A stretch of DNA of 64,000 nucleotides from Glandiceps talaboti (Eukaryota > Hemichordata > Enteropneusta > Spengelidae). The notes beneath the pieces are model-generated. The model was given only the letters and a program-made list of their open reading frames with translations, was not told the origin of the DNA and did not search any database. The stretch's first letter is position 1, and the number at the start of each line of letters is the position of its first letter. The translations under genes were made by a program, and so were the position numbers. The stretch lies in the NCBI RefSeq assembly GCF_964340395.1, contig NC_135551.1:2779001-2843000 (forward strand), in the 5' to 3' direction. This document shows, piece after piece, positions 37,118 through 49,600 of the stretch.

Positions 37118-37600
37118 CAGGGTCACTAAATGACATAATTATTAGAACCACTAAATGCAATAATTACCAGGGCCACTAAATGACATAATTATTAGAACCA
37201 CTAAATGCAATAATTACCAGGGCCACTAAATGACATAATTATTAGAACCACTAAATGCAATAATTACCAGGGCCATCAACTCAATTAATAAGCCTCTAAC
37301 TGCCATAATTAATAGGCCTCTAAATGCCATCATTATTGGGGCCAACTAACTGCCATAATTAATAGAGCTACTAAATGCCATCATTATTGGGGCCAACTAA
37401 ATGCCATAATTAATAGAGCCACTAAATGCCATCATTATTGGGGCCAACTAACTGCCATAATTAATAGAGCTTCTAAATGCCATCATTATTGGGGCCAACT
37501 AAATGCCATAATTAATAGAACCACTAAATGCCATCATCATTATTGGGGCCAACTAAATGCCATAATTAATAGAGCCACTAAATCCTACAATTAATATGGG
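37118..37600 (+). repeat. ~51-bp tandem repeat of CTAAATGCCATAATTAATAG type
   Basis: Alternating half-units (ACTAAATGCAATAATTACCA, CACTAAATGACATAATTATT, CATCATTATTGGGGCCAACT) form ~50-bp dimers, about nine copies. Confidence 0.85.
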
Positions 37601-37614
37601 CATCAACTAATGGA

Positions 37615-38220
37615 CATGTATCATTCCACAGGTCAATACATCAATTAATGTCTCAATGTACAGGTCAATATATCCATTAACATTTCATTCTACAGGTCAA
37701 TATATCAATTATTAAATGTCTCATTCCACAGATCAATATATCAATTAATGTCTCATTCTACAGGTCAATATATCAATTGTCTCATTCTACAGGTCAATAC
37801 ATCAATTAACGTTTCATTCTACAGGTCAATATATCAATTAATGTCTCATTCTACCGGTCAATATATCAATTAATGTTCCACAGATCAATATATAAATTAA
37901 CGTTTCATTCTACAGGTCAATATATCAATTAATGTCTCAATGTACAGGTCAATATATCAATTAATGTCTCATTTTACAGGTCAATATATCAATTAATGTC
38001 TCATTCTACAGGTCAATATATCAATTAATGTCTCTTTCTACAGGTCAATATATCAATTAAATGTCTCATCCTACAGGTCAAACAGGTCAATAAATCAATT
38101 AATGTCTCATTCTACAGGTCAATATATCAATTAAATGTCTCATCCTACAGGTCAAACAGGTCAATATATCAATTAATGTCTCATTCTACAGGTCAATATA
38201 TCAATTAATGTCTCAAACTA
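37615..38220 (+). repeat. 32-bp minisatellite, ~18 copies
   Basis: Unit: TCATTCTACAGGTCAATATA then TCAATTAATGTC. Ends about 100 bp from the VPS13 stop codon, so it probably lies in or next to the 3'UTR. Confidence 0.9.
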
Positions 38221-38316
38221 TGGCAGAATACATAATCAACACATCTTCAGGTTGATCTTTTCAAATACATTTGTTAAATACATTATGTTGGTTAATATGT
38301 GTCTGTGAATGTTACT

Positions 38317-38388
38317 TCATTCTGTACCCAGTGTGAGTGTCTCCTCTCTGTGTAGTATGATAGCTTGCTCCAACTTATTTTTCAACCA
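38317..38388 (-). CDS. VPS13: VPS13 last exon (end of PH-like domain, stop)
   Basis: Acceptor TTTTAAACAG|TGGTTG; encodes [18 protein letters not shown] and the C-terminus, TGA at 38319-38317. Amphipathic C-terminal helix of the PH-like fold. Confidence 0.9.
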   Translation of the reverse strand, partial: WLKNKLEQAIILHREETLTLGTE

Positions 38389-40569
38389 CTGTTTAAAAGA
38401 GAAAAATAGAAAATGAAATGTAAGATTTATATCAATGTGAGAATACAAGTAAATGAAACATGTATCATAAATTATATGAACAAGTATTTGTTGAAAACAG
38501 CACCCCCAACATTTCAACTTACTCATTACTATTCTGATTTTTTTTATGACAACTATGGCAGCCATTTGGCCATTATCAAGAAGGTCATGACACAAAGTAA
38601 TCTGCATATGTGGACAAATGTATCTGACGCTTGTGTCATATTTGGTTGAAATTGGCCTTAAAAATAGGGGGTCAAAGTCAACAGTGAAGATTTCATTGGA
38701 AAGCTCAAAATGGACAATATGAGTGTATACACTGAAACAGGTTCAGAATTGGTGGACAAAATATAACTTTTTTATGACAAATATGGCTGCCAAATTGAAA
38801 TCATACATTATATCTGTTCAGTAAACTTATATAAAATGAAATGTGTGTGATCTCCTACAGAGAGTAATCCAAGGAATTGAATGCTGACTAATTTCTCTTT
38901 CCTACCTGTAGCACGCTATTATCATCTGTCACTATCTCCTTGACTTCACCAACATTAGCTTTATTCTGGAAATATTGAAACAAAAAAATATATATTAATG
39001 TTAATATGAGTGGGAGCTTGGCTTTGAAATGACCAAAAATATTCATCTGCTTGGTAGATCATAATTTTAATAACCGAGAAGTAAACTAAAAACGCTCCCT
39101 TTCAGAGATATCATTTTAGTATTTTCCTGGGGTATTTGTAGTGAACTGTATATTCACATCGTGTAGGCGAAGTGTATCATGGAGTTGGCTGGATCTACAC
39201 TATTACATAATAGTGTCATTTCCTTCAAGTCCAAAGTCTGCCTCAAGATCAAATACAACAAGTGATGTTACAAAGACTGATTATGACCAGGCTGGGTGCC
39301 TACTAAAGGGCTTTACTGTGGGTAGCAACATTGAAAAACATTTCAGTGAAACAAGCCAATACATATAAAATAACGAATTTGAATCTTTAGTATGCCTTCC
39401 CATACCTTTGGAAAGGAAATATCAATATTTGGGAGTACAAAAAACCTGTATGAGTATGTAATAAAATAAGTAGTTGACTTGCTCGCTGGATCTACACACA
39501 CATGGTGTCATTTCCTTCAAGTCCAAAGTCAGCCTCAAGATCAAATACAAGTGAGATACAAAGACTAATTAGGCCTGACTGGGTGCCTCCTATTTCAAAG
39601 GGCTTCACTATGTGTCATTAATTATAGAAATTATCATTAATTATGCAAGCCACGCCCACCAAAAACTAATCAGCACTAAGTTTGAGCCTGACAATGCCAC
39701 ATAGTAAATTGCAAAACATTTGCTTCAGTACTTTTTGAGATATCAGCAGAACAAAATTTCTGCACAGACAGACAGACATCGCCACGACATTACCTCCCAT
39801 ACGGGAGCTAAAAATGTTAATCCACATGCCAATCTGTCCTTGTTGTTACTCATACAATATACACTGTCATTTTAGTGTGTGTGCAGTTTCTTAGTTGTTG
39901 GGTGTTTATTCACTTGCCTACCATTTCTGTTGTCATCTTTGCAATACACACCATCATTTGACTGTTGCTATGGGTGTGGTCTTATTGCTAGGTTTATTTG
40001 CAAACATTTTTGGAATCTTTATTCACTTTATTAATTCATCTTTGCAATATACATGGTTGCTAGGGCCAGTTGCACCAAAATGTTTGGAACAATATTTGCA
40101 GAATAACGCCTCCACAAACACCAATCAAATTTCAGCCCCATCACCAGGTAGTTTTCAAGATATAAGTTTTTGACCAAAAGTAATATGAGTCCATCAAGTC
40201 ATGAAGTCTTCTTCATCTACACATCCCCAGATGGATCCCTATTGAATTTCTGCCCAATCTGCTCCCTACTTTTGGAATTACAGATTTTTGACCAAAAAGA
40301 CACCTTTTTAGACCTAATTTGCATACTACTGATGAGATCACCATGCCATGAAGAATTCTTCATCTATGCATCCCTAGGTACATTCCTACCAAATTTCAGA
40401 CCAATCTGACCAGTTGTTCTTGAGTTTGATCAAAAATGACATTTTTGACACAAATTACACACCTATGATGTTATCAATTTGCTGAGAAGAATTTTCCAAC
40501 AAGAAACCCAAAGTAATGTCTCAACCAAATACCACTGAAATTAGTCTGGATTTTTTACTTTACGTTGTT

Positions 40570-40623
<54 letters not shown>

Positions 40624-43600
40624 GACAGACAGACAGACAGACAGAGACAAATAGACAGATAAACACTTTATCATGCCTATAGCAGTTCAGTTGCGACAAA
40701 AATGAAAAGCCTAACTTCTGAAATAGTCTTGTCACATATGTCACACATTTTACAGACAACTAACCTTGACAGTAAAGATCAGTTTGTGTCCTGATATTGC
40801 TGGCAAACCATCAATGTTTTCATACATGTCTTTTTCCTCCACGTCCCAGCCTCCCCAAAGACGACACTTCTCTAACAGCAAAATTTGTCTGTAAAAGAAA
40901 TTCATGAAATATATATTACATGTATTATGAATCACAACTCACATGAAGTACTGATTGACACAAGTCATCAAAGAAGACACTCCCCCTCTTTCAAATACTT
41001 TTAAGTCTTCTATGTGACAACGGTCTTTTCAAAATGTTGATGATCGATGACGATAGCTTAAGATTGAGCTCCAAACATGCCAAATACCAGAATGTAAATG
41101 ACAGAAAAAATGTCATCATATCCAGCAACTTTTTAAAAAACTACATTTGATATTACATTGTAAGGCTACATCCGATAATTTTGGTTGAAAAACTCTGACC
41201 CTTTAGTCATACACTTGAACACTTGACCTTGCAACAGGTCATGAAATGAAAGCCACAGTCATTAATTTGCACAGCTGTCAGATGCCATTTTTGATATAGT
41301 AATTGCTGAAACATTAAATTATTTGTAAAATATGATTAGAAATTGTAAAAATATTACAAGGACTGTCTTAATTATGTGATAAATATATAATCCAATGAAA
41401 TCAATGTAAGTTTTACATGATTTCATGGACTATAAACACTCATCTGCAGCTGGTATATGTATTAGTCTGCAGAATTCTACTTGCAGCATTACAATTATGA
41501 AGTCAAACTCACATTGCTCTTGTGGTGTTATATATAAACATCATAATATTCCTACCAAATTAATACCAAGGCAATTGGCCCAGCAGTTGGTTTTCACACA
41601 GACACAGACAGAGACAGAGACAGAGACAGAGACACAGACACAGACAGAGACACAGACACATCATTATGCTTATAGCACAACTAAATTTCAGTTCAGTTGT
41701 GCTAACAAAATCAACCATTTCTAAATGTCCATGTAATGTTGACACTGAAATTACGTAATATATATTAAGATTTTCAAAAGCAAGAGATCTGAAGAGATCA
41801 AGCGCATGATTGTCTTTCAAATGAAAAGGGTGTAATTTATTGTTGGTTATGTTTGTAATAATAATAATACCTTGATCTCTGGTTACTCACCTATCTGTAA
41901 AGATGACTAAATCAGGGTTATGTTTGTAATAATAATAATAATACCTTGATCCCTGGTTACTCACCTATCTGTAAAGATGACTAAATCAGGGTTATCTTTC
42001 TTGTCTGATTTTAACGAAGCGTGAGCAAAGTAGATATCAGACTCTCTGTACTGTCCTTTAGATAGGTTATAAAGTAACATATTACCAATGGCCAGATATG
42101 GAGAATATGGCTTGACACCCTGTATAATAGACAAGTCAAAGAGATGACAATTAATGTGACATAGTACACATAGATGACAATTAATGTGACATAGTACACA
42201 TAGATGACAATTAATGTGACATAGTACAAATAGATGACAATTAATGTGACACAGTACACATAGATGACAATTAATGTGACATAGTACACATAGATGACAA
42301 TTAATGTGACACAGTACACATAGATGTCAATTAATGTGACATAGTACACATAGATGACAATTAATGTGACACAGTACACATAGATGTCAATTAATGTGAC
42401 ACAGTACACATAGATGACAATTAATGTGACACAGTACACATAGATGACAATTAATGTGACACAGCTAGTACACAAATATTTTCATCTTTTTAATTTTGAC
42501 TCAGCACAGTATAGAGATGACACAACAAACTTATTATAAACATGTGCCGTAATTTTGGGAAATCCTACATCTGTGTTTGCAATATTGCCATAGATTAACA
42601 GTATGTAGGTGGGAGTCATTTGTAGTGTTAGTGTAGATTAACAGTATGTAGGTGGGAGTCATTTGGATCATGTACGGTACTTGTCACACAATGTGGGTAC
42701 CAGGTGTTCATGCAGGACCTAGCTGTCACTAAACTTGATACAACAATCTGATTCTATTCAGTCAGTGTTTAGTTTATGGTTGACAGGAATGCCAGCAATG
42801 CCAAATCTGAGGGTCTACAGCTTTCCCAGATTCAAAATGATGGCTGTATATATTAGAAACTGAAGAATGCTACAAAAAATCATTCCAGTCACTGACAGTG
42901 GGCAATCAACTATGTATTCTTCTGCTGAAGCTAAAACATATTAACATTGCTATTAATGTGAGAAAAGTGGTTGACAGCAGACAGAGTCAAAGACACTGTC
43001 ACTATGACTATCACCATACAAGTCAGTGTTACATTGGTTGACAGCAGTCGAGTCAAAGACACTGTCACTATGACTATCACCATACAAGTCTGTGTTACAT
43101 TGGTTGACAGCAGTCGAGTCAAAGACACTGTCACTATGACTATCACCATACAAGTCTGTGTTACATTGGTTGACAGCAGGTAGAGTCAAAGACACTTTCA
43201 CTATGACTATCACCATACAAGTCAGTGTTACATTGGTTGACAGCAGGCAGAGTCAAAGACACTGTCACTATGACTATCACCATACAAGTCAGTGTTACAT
43301 TGGTTGACAGCAGACAGAGTCAGAGACACTGTCACTATGACTATCACTATACAAGTCAGTGTTACATTGGTTGACAGCAGACAGAGTCAAAGACACTGTC
43401 ACTATGACTATCACCATACAAGTCAGTGTTACATTGGTTGACAGCAGACAGAGTCAAAGACACTGTCACTATGACTATCACTATACAAGTCAGTGTTACA
43501 TTGGTTGACAGCAGACAGAGTCAAAGATACTGTCACTATGACTATCACTATACAAGTCAGTGTTACATTGGTTGACAGCAGGTAGAGTCAAAGATACTTT

Positions 43601-46600
43601 CACTATGACTATCACTATACAAGTCAGTGTTACATTGGTTGACAGCAGACAGAGTCAGAGACACTGTCACTATGACTATCACTATACAAGTCTGTGTTAC
43701 ATTGGTTGACAGCAGGCAGAGTCAAAGACACTGTCACTATGACTATCACCATACAAGTCAGTGTTACATTGGTTGACAGCAGACAGAGTCAGAGACACTG
43801 TCACTATGACTATCACTATACAAGTCAGTGTTACATTGGTTGACAGCAGGCAGAGTCAAAGACACTGTCACTATGACTATCACCATACAAGTCAGTGTTA
43901 CATTGGTTGACAGCAGACAGAGTCAGAGACACTGTCACTATGACTATCACTATACAAGTCAGTGTTACATTGGTTGACAGCAGTCGAGTCAAAGACACTG
44001 TCACTATGACTATCACTATACAAGTCAGTGTTACATTGGTTGACAGCAGGCAGAGTCAAAGACACTGTCACTATGACTATCACCATACAAGTCAGTGTTA
44101 CATTGGTTGACAGCAGGTAGAGTCAAAGACACTGTCACTATGACTATCACCATACAAGTCAGTGTTACATTGGTTGACAGCAGGTAGAGTCAAAGACACT
44201 GTCACTATGACTATCACTATACAAGTCAGTGTTACATTGGTTGACAGCAGGTAGAGTCAAAGACACTGTCACTATGACTATCACTATACAAGTCAGTGTT
44301 ACATTGGTTGACAGCAGGTAGAGTCAAAGACACTGTCACTATGACTATCACTATACAAGTCAGTGTTACACTGGTTGACAGCAGGCAGAGTCAAAGACAC
44401 TGTCACTATGACTATCACTATACAAGTCAGTGTTACATTGGTTGACAGCAGGCAGAGTCAAAGACACTGTCACTATGACTATCACCATACAAGTCAGTGT
44501 TACATTGGTTGACAGCAGACAGAGTCAAAGATACTTTCACTATGACTATCACTATACAAGTCAGTGTTACATTGGTTGACAGCAGGTAGAGTCAAAGATA
44601 CTTTCACTATGACTATCACTATACAAGTCAGTGTTACATTGGTTGACAGCAGGTAGAGTCAAAGATACTGTCACTATGACTATCACTATACAAGTCAGTG
44701 TTACATTGGTTGACAGCAGGTAGAGTCAAAGATACTTTCACTATGACTATCACTATACAAGTCAGTGTTACATTGGTTGACAGCAGGTAGAGTCAAAGAT
44801 ACTTTCACTATGACTATGACTATCACTATACAAGTCAGTGTTACATTGGTTGACAGCAGACAGAGTCAAAGATACTGTCACTATGACTATCACCATACAA
44901 GTCAGTGTTACATTGGTTGATGACTTACAATGTGTGGATTAATAAACCTGGGTTGACTTCGTAGTCTATATACCACATCTTCACCCATATCTGCAGCCCT
45001 TCTGATTGCATCAAATGTCATACTGACCATATCAATAATTCCACCAGTTGGTCTCAGTATCAACCCAAGAATACCTTTCCCAATTCCCTTCAGAAATCCT
45101 TTGATACCTTCTTCCTGGGCTCCTTGAATGGGTTTGATGACCACTCCTGATATTCCCATGACTACACCCTATAACATAACAGTTCAAATCATCAGTTACT
45201 CTGCATTGCAGTATTTGATGTCAAATATATCCAATGTAGAAATTAATGTTTGTTTAGTGATAATAATCAAATATCCACCATCTGGTGTCATAAATATTTT
45301 AGTCTCTATTACAGGTGAAAGTCAATGTTATGACATAGTAAACCACACAAGACAAGTCATTGTAGAAGTCCCCTCAAATTCTTTACCTCTACATGTATGC
45401 GACTGAAGGGAGATATGATTTACAAGAAATTGGAGGCAAAAAATAAATATTACAATGTGTCTGTGATATGCAGGAAATGCAGGTATATAAGACCCCATGT
45501 AAACCATAAGTGAGACTGAGACTCTCATTTTGAAGGTAATTAGATCCTGAAGGTCAAAGTCGAGGTAAAAGGTCAAGGTCCTAAAAGGAAGCTTACACAT
45601 GGGGTGTGTTCGATTATGCATCCCTGGGAAACATTAGATCAAGATAAATAACATCACTGGGAAGCCTCGGACCACGTAAATTGACCACATTTCACTGAAT
45701 ATGAGGTACTCTGGGGAAAGACCTACGCATGTTAAATCTGCAATTCACGAGAAATAAATTGGTCTGTCTTTCCAAAATATATACTAGACAAGTTTGACAC
45801 TAATTATTACTTCCTTACTAACTATGAAGAGCACTCCTCAAAATAATCACATGTCATTTCCCATTTTGGGTCAAATCAGGTCAGGTCAGGTCAGGTCAGG
45901 TCAAACCCCAAGCTGTTCCAGCTCTGTGAGGTGAGTTGACTTGACACATTTACTGGTAAACAATAATACAGCCAATTCGACAAAATAAACAATGATAATG
46001 TTTACATATATGTTGATAGATTAGTAGTATTGATTTCAAAGTTAGTCTCCAAGTTTATTTCACTTGTGGAAGTGTAAAGTAAATAACTTGCAAATTTTAC
46101 AATCTTATCACAGTTGGATACTGATAAGCAGCCAGTGAGTTTGCCTGAATGAATAGACAACTTTGTGCATGGAATTTTCTGCTTTTCCTTGACAAATTAT
46201 TGCCTTCTTTTTAGAGATATATACTCGTCAATTTTGTGTTTGAATGAGTCCATGTAAATACCTGCAAATTATAATTATCAAAAACTGCACATGTTTATAT
46301 AAAAGTAGAATTACTTACTGTTGTAGAAGCCAATCATTCAAAAATACACTGGACTAGTATTTCCAGACAAGGTAACTACTAAATGTGTGCACCCTGGTGT
46401 TAACTGCTGATATTATCTCTATGTTTAGTGTAACTGCAACAATATCTGTCACTGTTGGAGCAAATGTTGAGCCAAAGTTGGAAACCAATACTACTAATCT
46501 TTCACCATCTATGTAAACATTATTGTTCTTTATTTTTTTGAATCAGCTGTAATACCAACACAAAGCATTTACTAAAATTACTGGTATGCAATACTTACCA

Positions 46601-49600
46601 ACACAAAGCCTTTACTGGCTAAGAGCAAACCTTCTGGTAGTGATGCAGGATGTGTCTGCATTCTTCTATTTCTTCTCTGAAAATGATAGTAAAACAAAAC
46701 ACAGCATTAGTAGTAGAATGATCTATTGTCTTTACAGAGAGTTGTAGTATAATGATCTATTGTCTTTACAGAGAGTTGTAGTATAATGATCTATTGTGTC
46801 TTTACAGAGAGTTGTAGTATAATGATCTATTGTCTTTACAGAGAGTTGTAGTATAATGATCTATTGTCTTTACAGAGAGTTGTAGTATAATGATCTATTG
46901 TGTCTTTACAGAGAGTTGTAGTATAATGATCTATTGTCTTTACAGAGAGTTGTAGTATAATGATCTATTGTCTTTACAGAGAGTTGTAGTATAATGATCT
47001 ATTGTGTCTTTACAGAGAGTTGTAGTATAATGATCTATTGTCTTTAGAGAGTTGTAGTATAATGATCTATTGTGTCTTTACAGAGAGTTGTAGTATAATG
47101 ATCTATTATGTCTTTACAGAGAGTTGTAGTATAATGATCTATTGTCTTTACAGAGAGTTGTAGTATAATGATCTATTGTCTTTACAGAGAGTTGTAGTAT
47201 TATGATCTATTGTCTTTACAGAGTTGTAGTATAATGATCTATTGTCTTTACAGAGAGTTGTAGTATAATGATCTATTGTCTTTACAGAGAGTTGTAGTAT
47301 AATGATCTATTGTCTTTACAGAGAGTTGTAGTATAATGATCTATTGTCTTTACAGAGAGTTGTAGTATAATGATCTATTGTCTTTACAGAGAGTTGTAGT
47401 ATAATGATCTATTGTCTTTACAGAGAGTTGTAGTATAATGATCTATTATGTCTTTACAGAGAGTTGTAGTATAATGATCTATTGTCTTTACAGAGAGTTG
47501 TAGTATAATGATCTATTGTCTTTACAGAGAGTTGTAGTATAATGATCTATTGTCTTTACAGAGAGTTGTAGTATAATGATCTATTGTGTCTTTACAGAGA
47601 GTTGTAGTATAATGATCTATTGTGTCTTTATAGAGTTATAGTAAATGATCTGTTGTGCTTTTATAGGTCTGTGGTAGGAGTAATAATTGTAAAGTATTTT
47701 GAGTGAGGAAGCACTATATAAAAGTAACATTTATTATTATTATTTATTATTCTTTATTATGAATTGAACTATATATCTCTGTATCCTAACATACTAATAA
47801 TTACTATTGTTAATAAATATTTATTGGTGACTATTGTGTTCTTAACCCAAATCACCTATTGTTTAATATTACCTTCTTGAATTCATCATCAAATGAAAGG
47901 GTGGCCAAAGCTTTCCCTGCAGCTCCTGTGATTCTGGCCAAGGCACCTGCAGTACCACCTAAGTAGAGACATATAAATATCCCCAGTATAGTTAGGACAT
48001 TCAGTACGATATGCCATTGCCATATAAGGAATCTATATATTGGAATGACACAAAATCTGGTACAAAACTTTCAGTAGGTGTGCAAATTCTGATTTGATCT
48101 TGGAAGTTGAGGCCAAGGTCAAAAGTCAAAGTAATAAAAATAGTGCCAATGGCATTGTTGCACAACTGTACAGTTTTTAAAAAATGTTTATCCACCTGCT
48201 GATCCATACTGGGTATAGGTGTTCATTTGCTCAATGATTATCCAGTTGCCTATCCAGCCCTGTTGTTATCTTTGCAATATACGCAATCATTTGGCTGTTG
48301 CTATGGGAGTGGTCATGTTGCTAGACATATTTGCATATTGTTTTTTGAATGTTCGTTCATTTGTCTATGGATACCTGATGTTATCTTTGTGATATACATC
48401 ATCAGATGGTTGTTGTTATGGGCATGTTCTTGTTGCTAGGTATATTTGCATATATTTTAGGAATGTTTAGTCAGTTGTCTATTGATCCCTGTTATCGTTG
48501 CAATATGTGCGATCATTTGGCTGTTATGGGTGTGGTCTTGTTGCTAGGCACATTTACATACATTTTTGGAATGTTTATTTAGCTGTCTACACACACACAC
48601 AGACACACACACACACACACACAGACACACAGACACACAGACACACACACACAGATGGACAGACACTGCACCATGCCTATAGCACTACTGAACCTTATAA
48701 GTTCAGTTGTGCTAAAAAAAGGTTTCCTGAGCCTCACATATAATGAGTGTAGAAACTTGTATCTTTGTACTTAGTCTTACTGAGTTCTGGTCAATCTTCT
48801 TAATTTTTATGATTATATGGCTGTTGTTCAGCCACACAATGATGTGCATACATAATAACCTATAGTGTCTGACATTTGTACCAGGTTTGGTTGAAGTAGG
48901 TGAATTGTGGGTTTTTAAAAATATAGGGTTGTTAATGAGTAGACAGACATGGGTCATTTTGAAAGACTGTGTCTGATAGGACAGTATAGCATTCACCTTA
49001 GGTTCTAGATAATGAACATTGATAATTATATAAACTTTGACATTACCAACAGCATGTCCCAGCAGGCTCTGAATACCTCTGGCTAAACCTTCAGCAAATT
49101 CTCCAGGTCCTTGTACTGCACCCTGTGATGTCCAAAATAAATATTGCATGATTATATCATCATTTTGTGTTGTTTTCAAAAAATGTCATTATAGCACATC
49201 TGTACATTTTATGTGTTAATAAATACTGCATGTAAGAGAACTGATGTATTACAGATGGACTTATGGATACACAGGCAGATGGCACCCATTTGAACAGTAC
49301 TCCCTTTAGGGGCTATGAAGATCTGTATACAATGTGCTCATAAAATAGGAAATCAGCATTTCATAACAGTCTGTTACCATGACACCTGTTATTATGACGG
49401 TCTGTTAGTATGACAGTCTGTTACTATGACAATCTGTTACCATGACACCTGTTATTATGACGGTCTGTTACTATGACAGACTGTTACTATGACAGTCTGT
49501 TACTATGACGGTCTGTCACTATGACAGTCCGTTACTATGACAGTCTGTTACCATGACACCTGTTATTATGGTCTGTTACTATGAGTCTGTTACTATGAAA

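Noticed and set aside
42011-42475. 154-codon minus-strand ORF with repeated VTLIVIYVY
   Set aside because: The N-terminal part is translation of the 30-bp minisatellite; only its C-terminal end overlaps the real VPS13 exon, in another frame.
42931-44110. Several ORFs of 60-90 codons in the 67-bp array
   Set aside because: Repeat-derived open frames on both strands in an intron; no start, splice or domain evidence.
48712-49179. 155-codon minus-strand ORF
   Set aside because: Only 49122-49047 is coding (VPS13 exon); the rest is read-through into introns.
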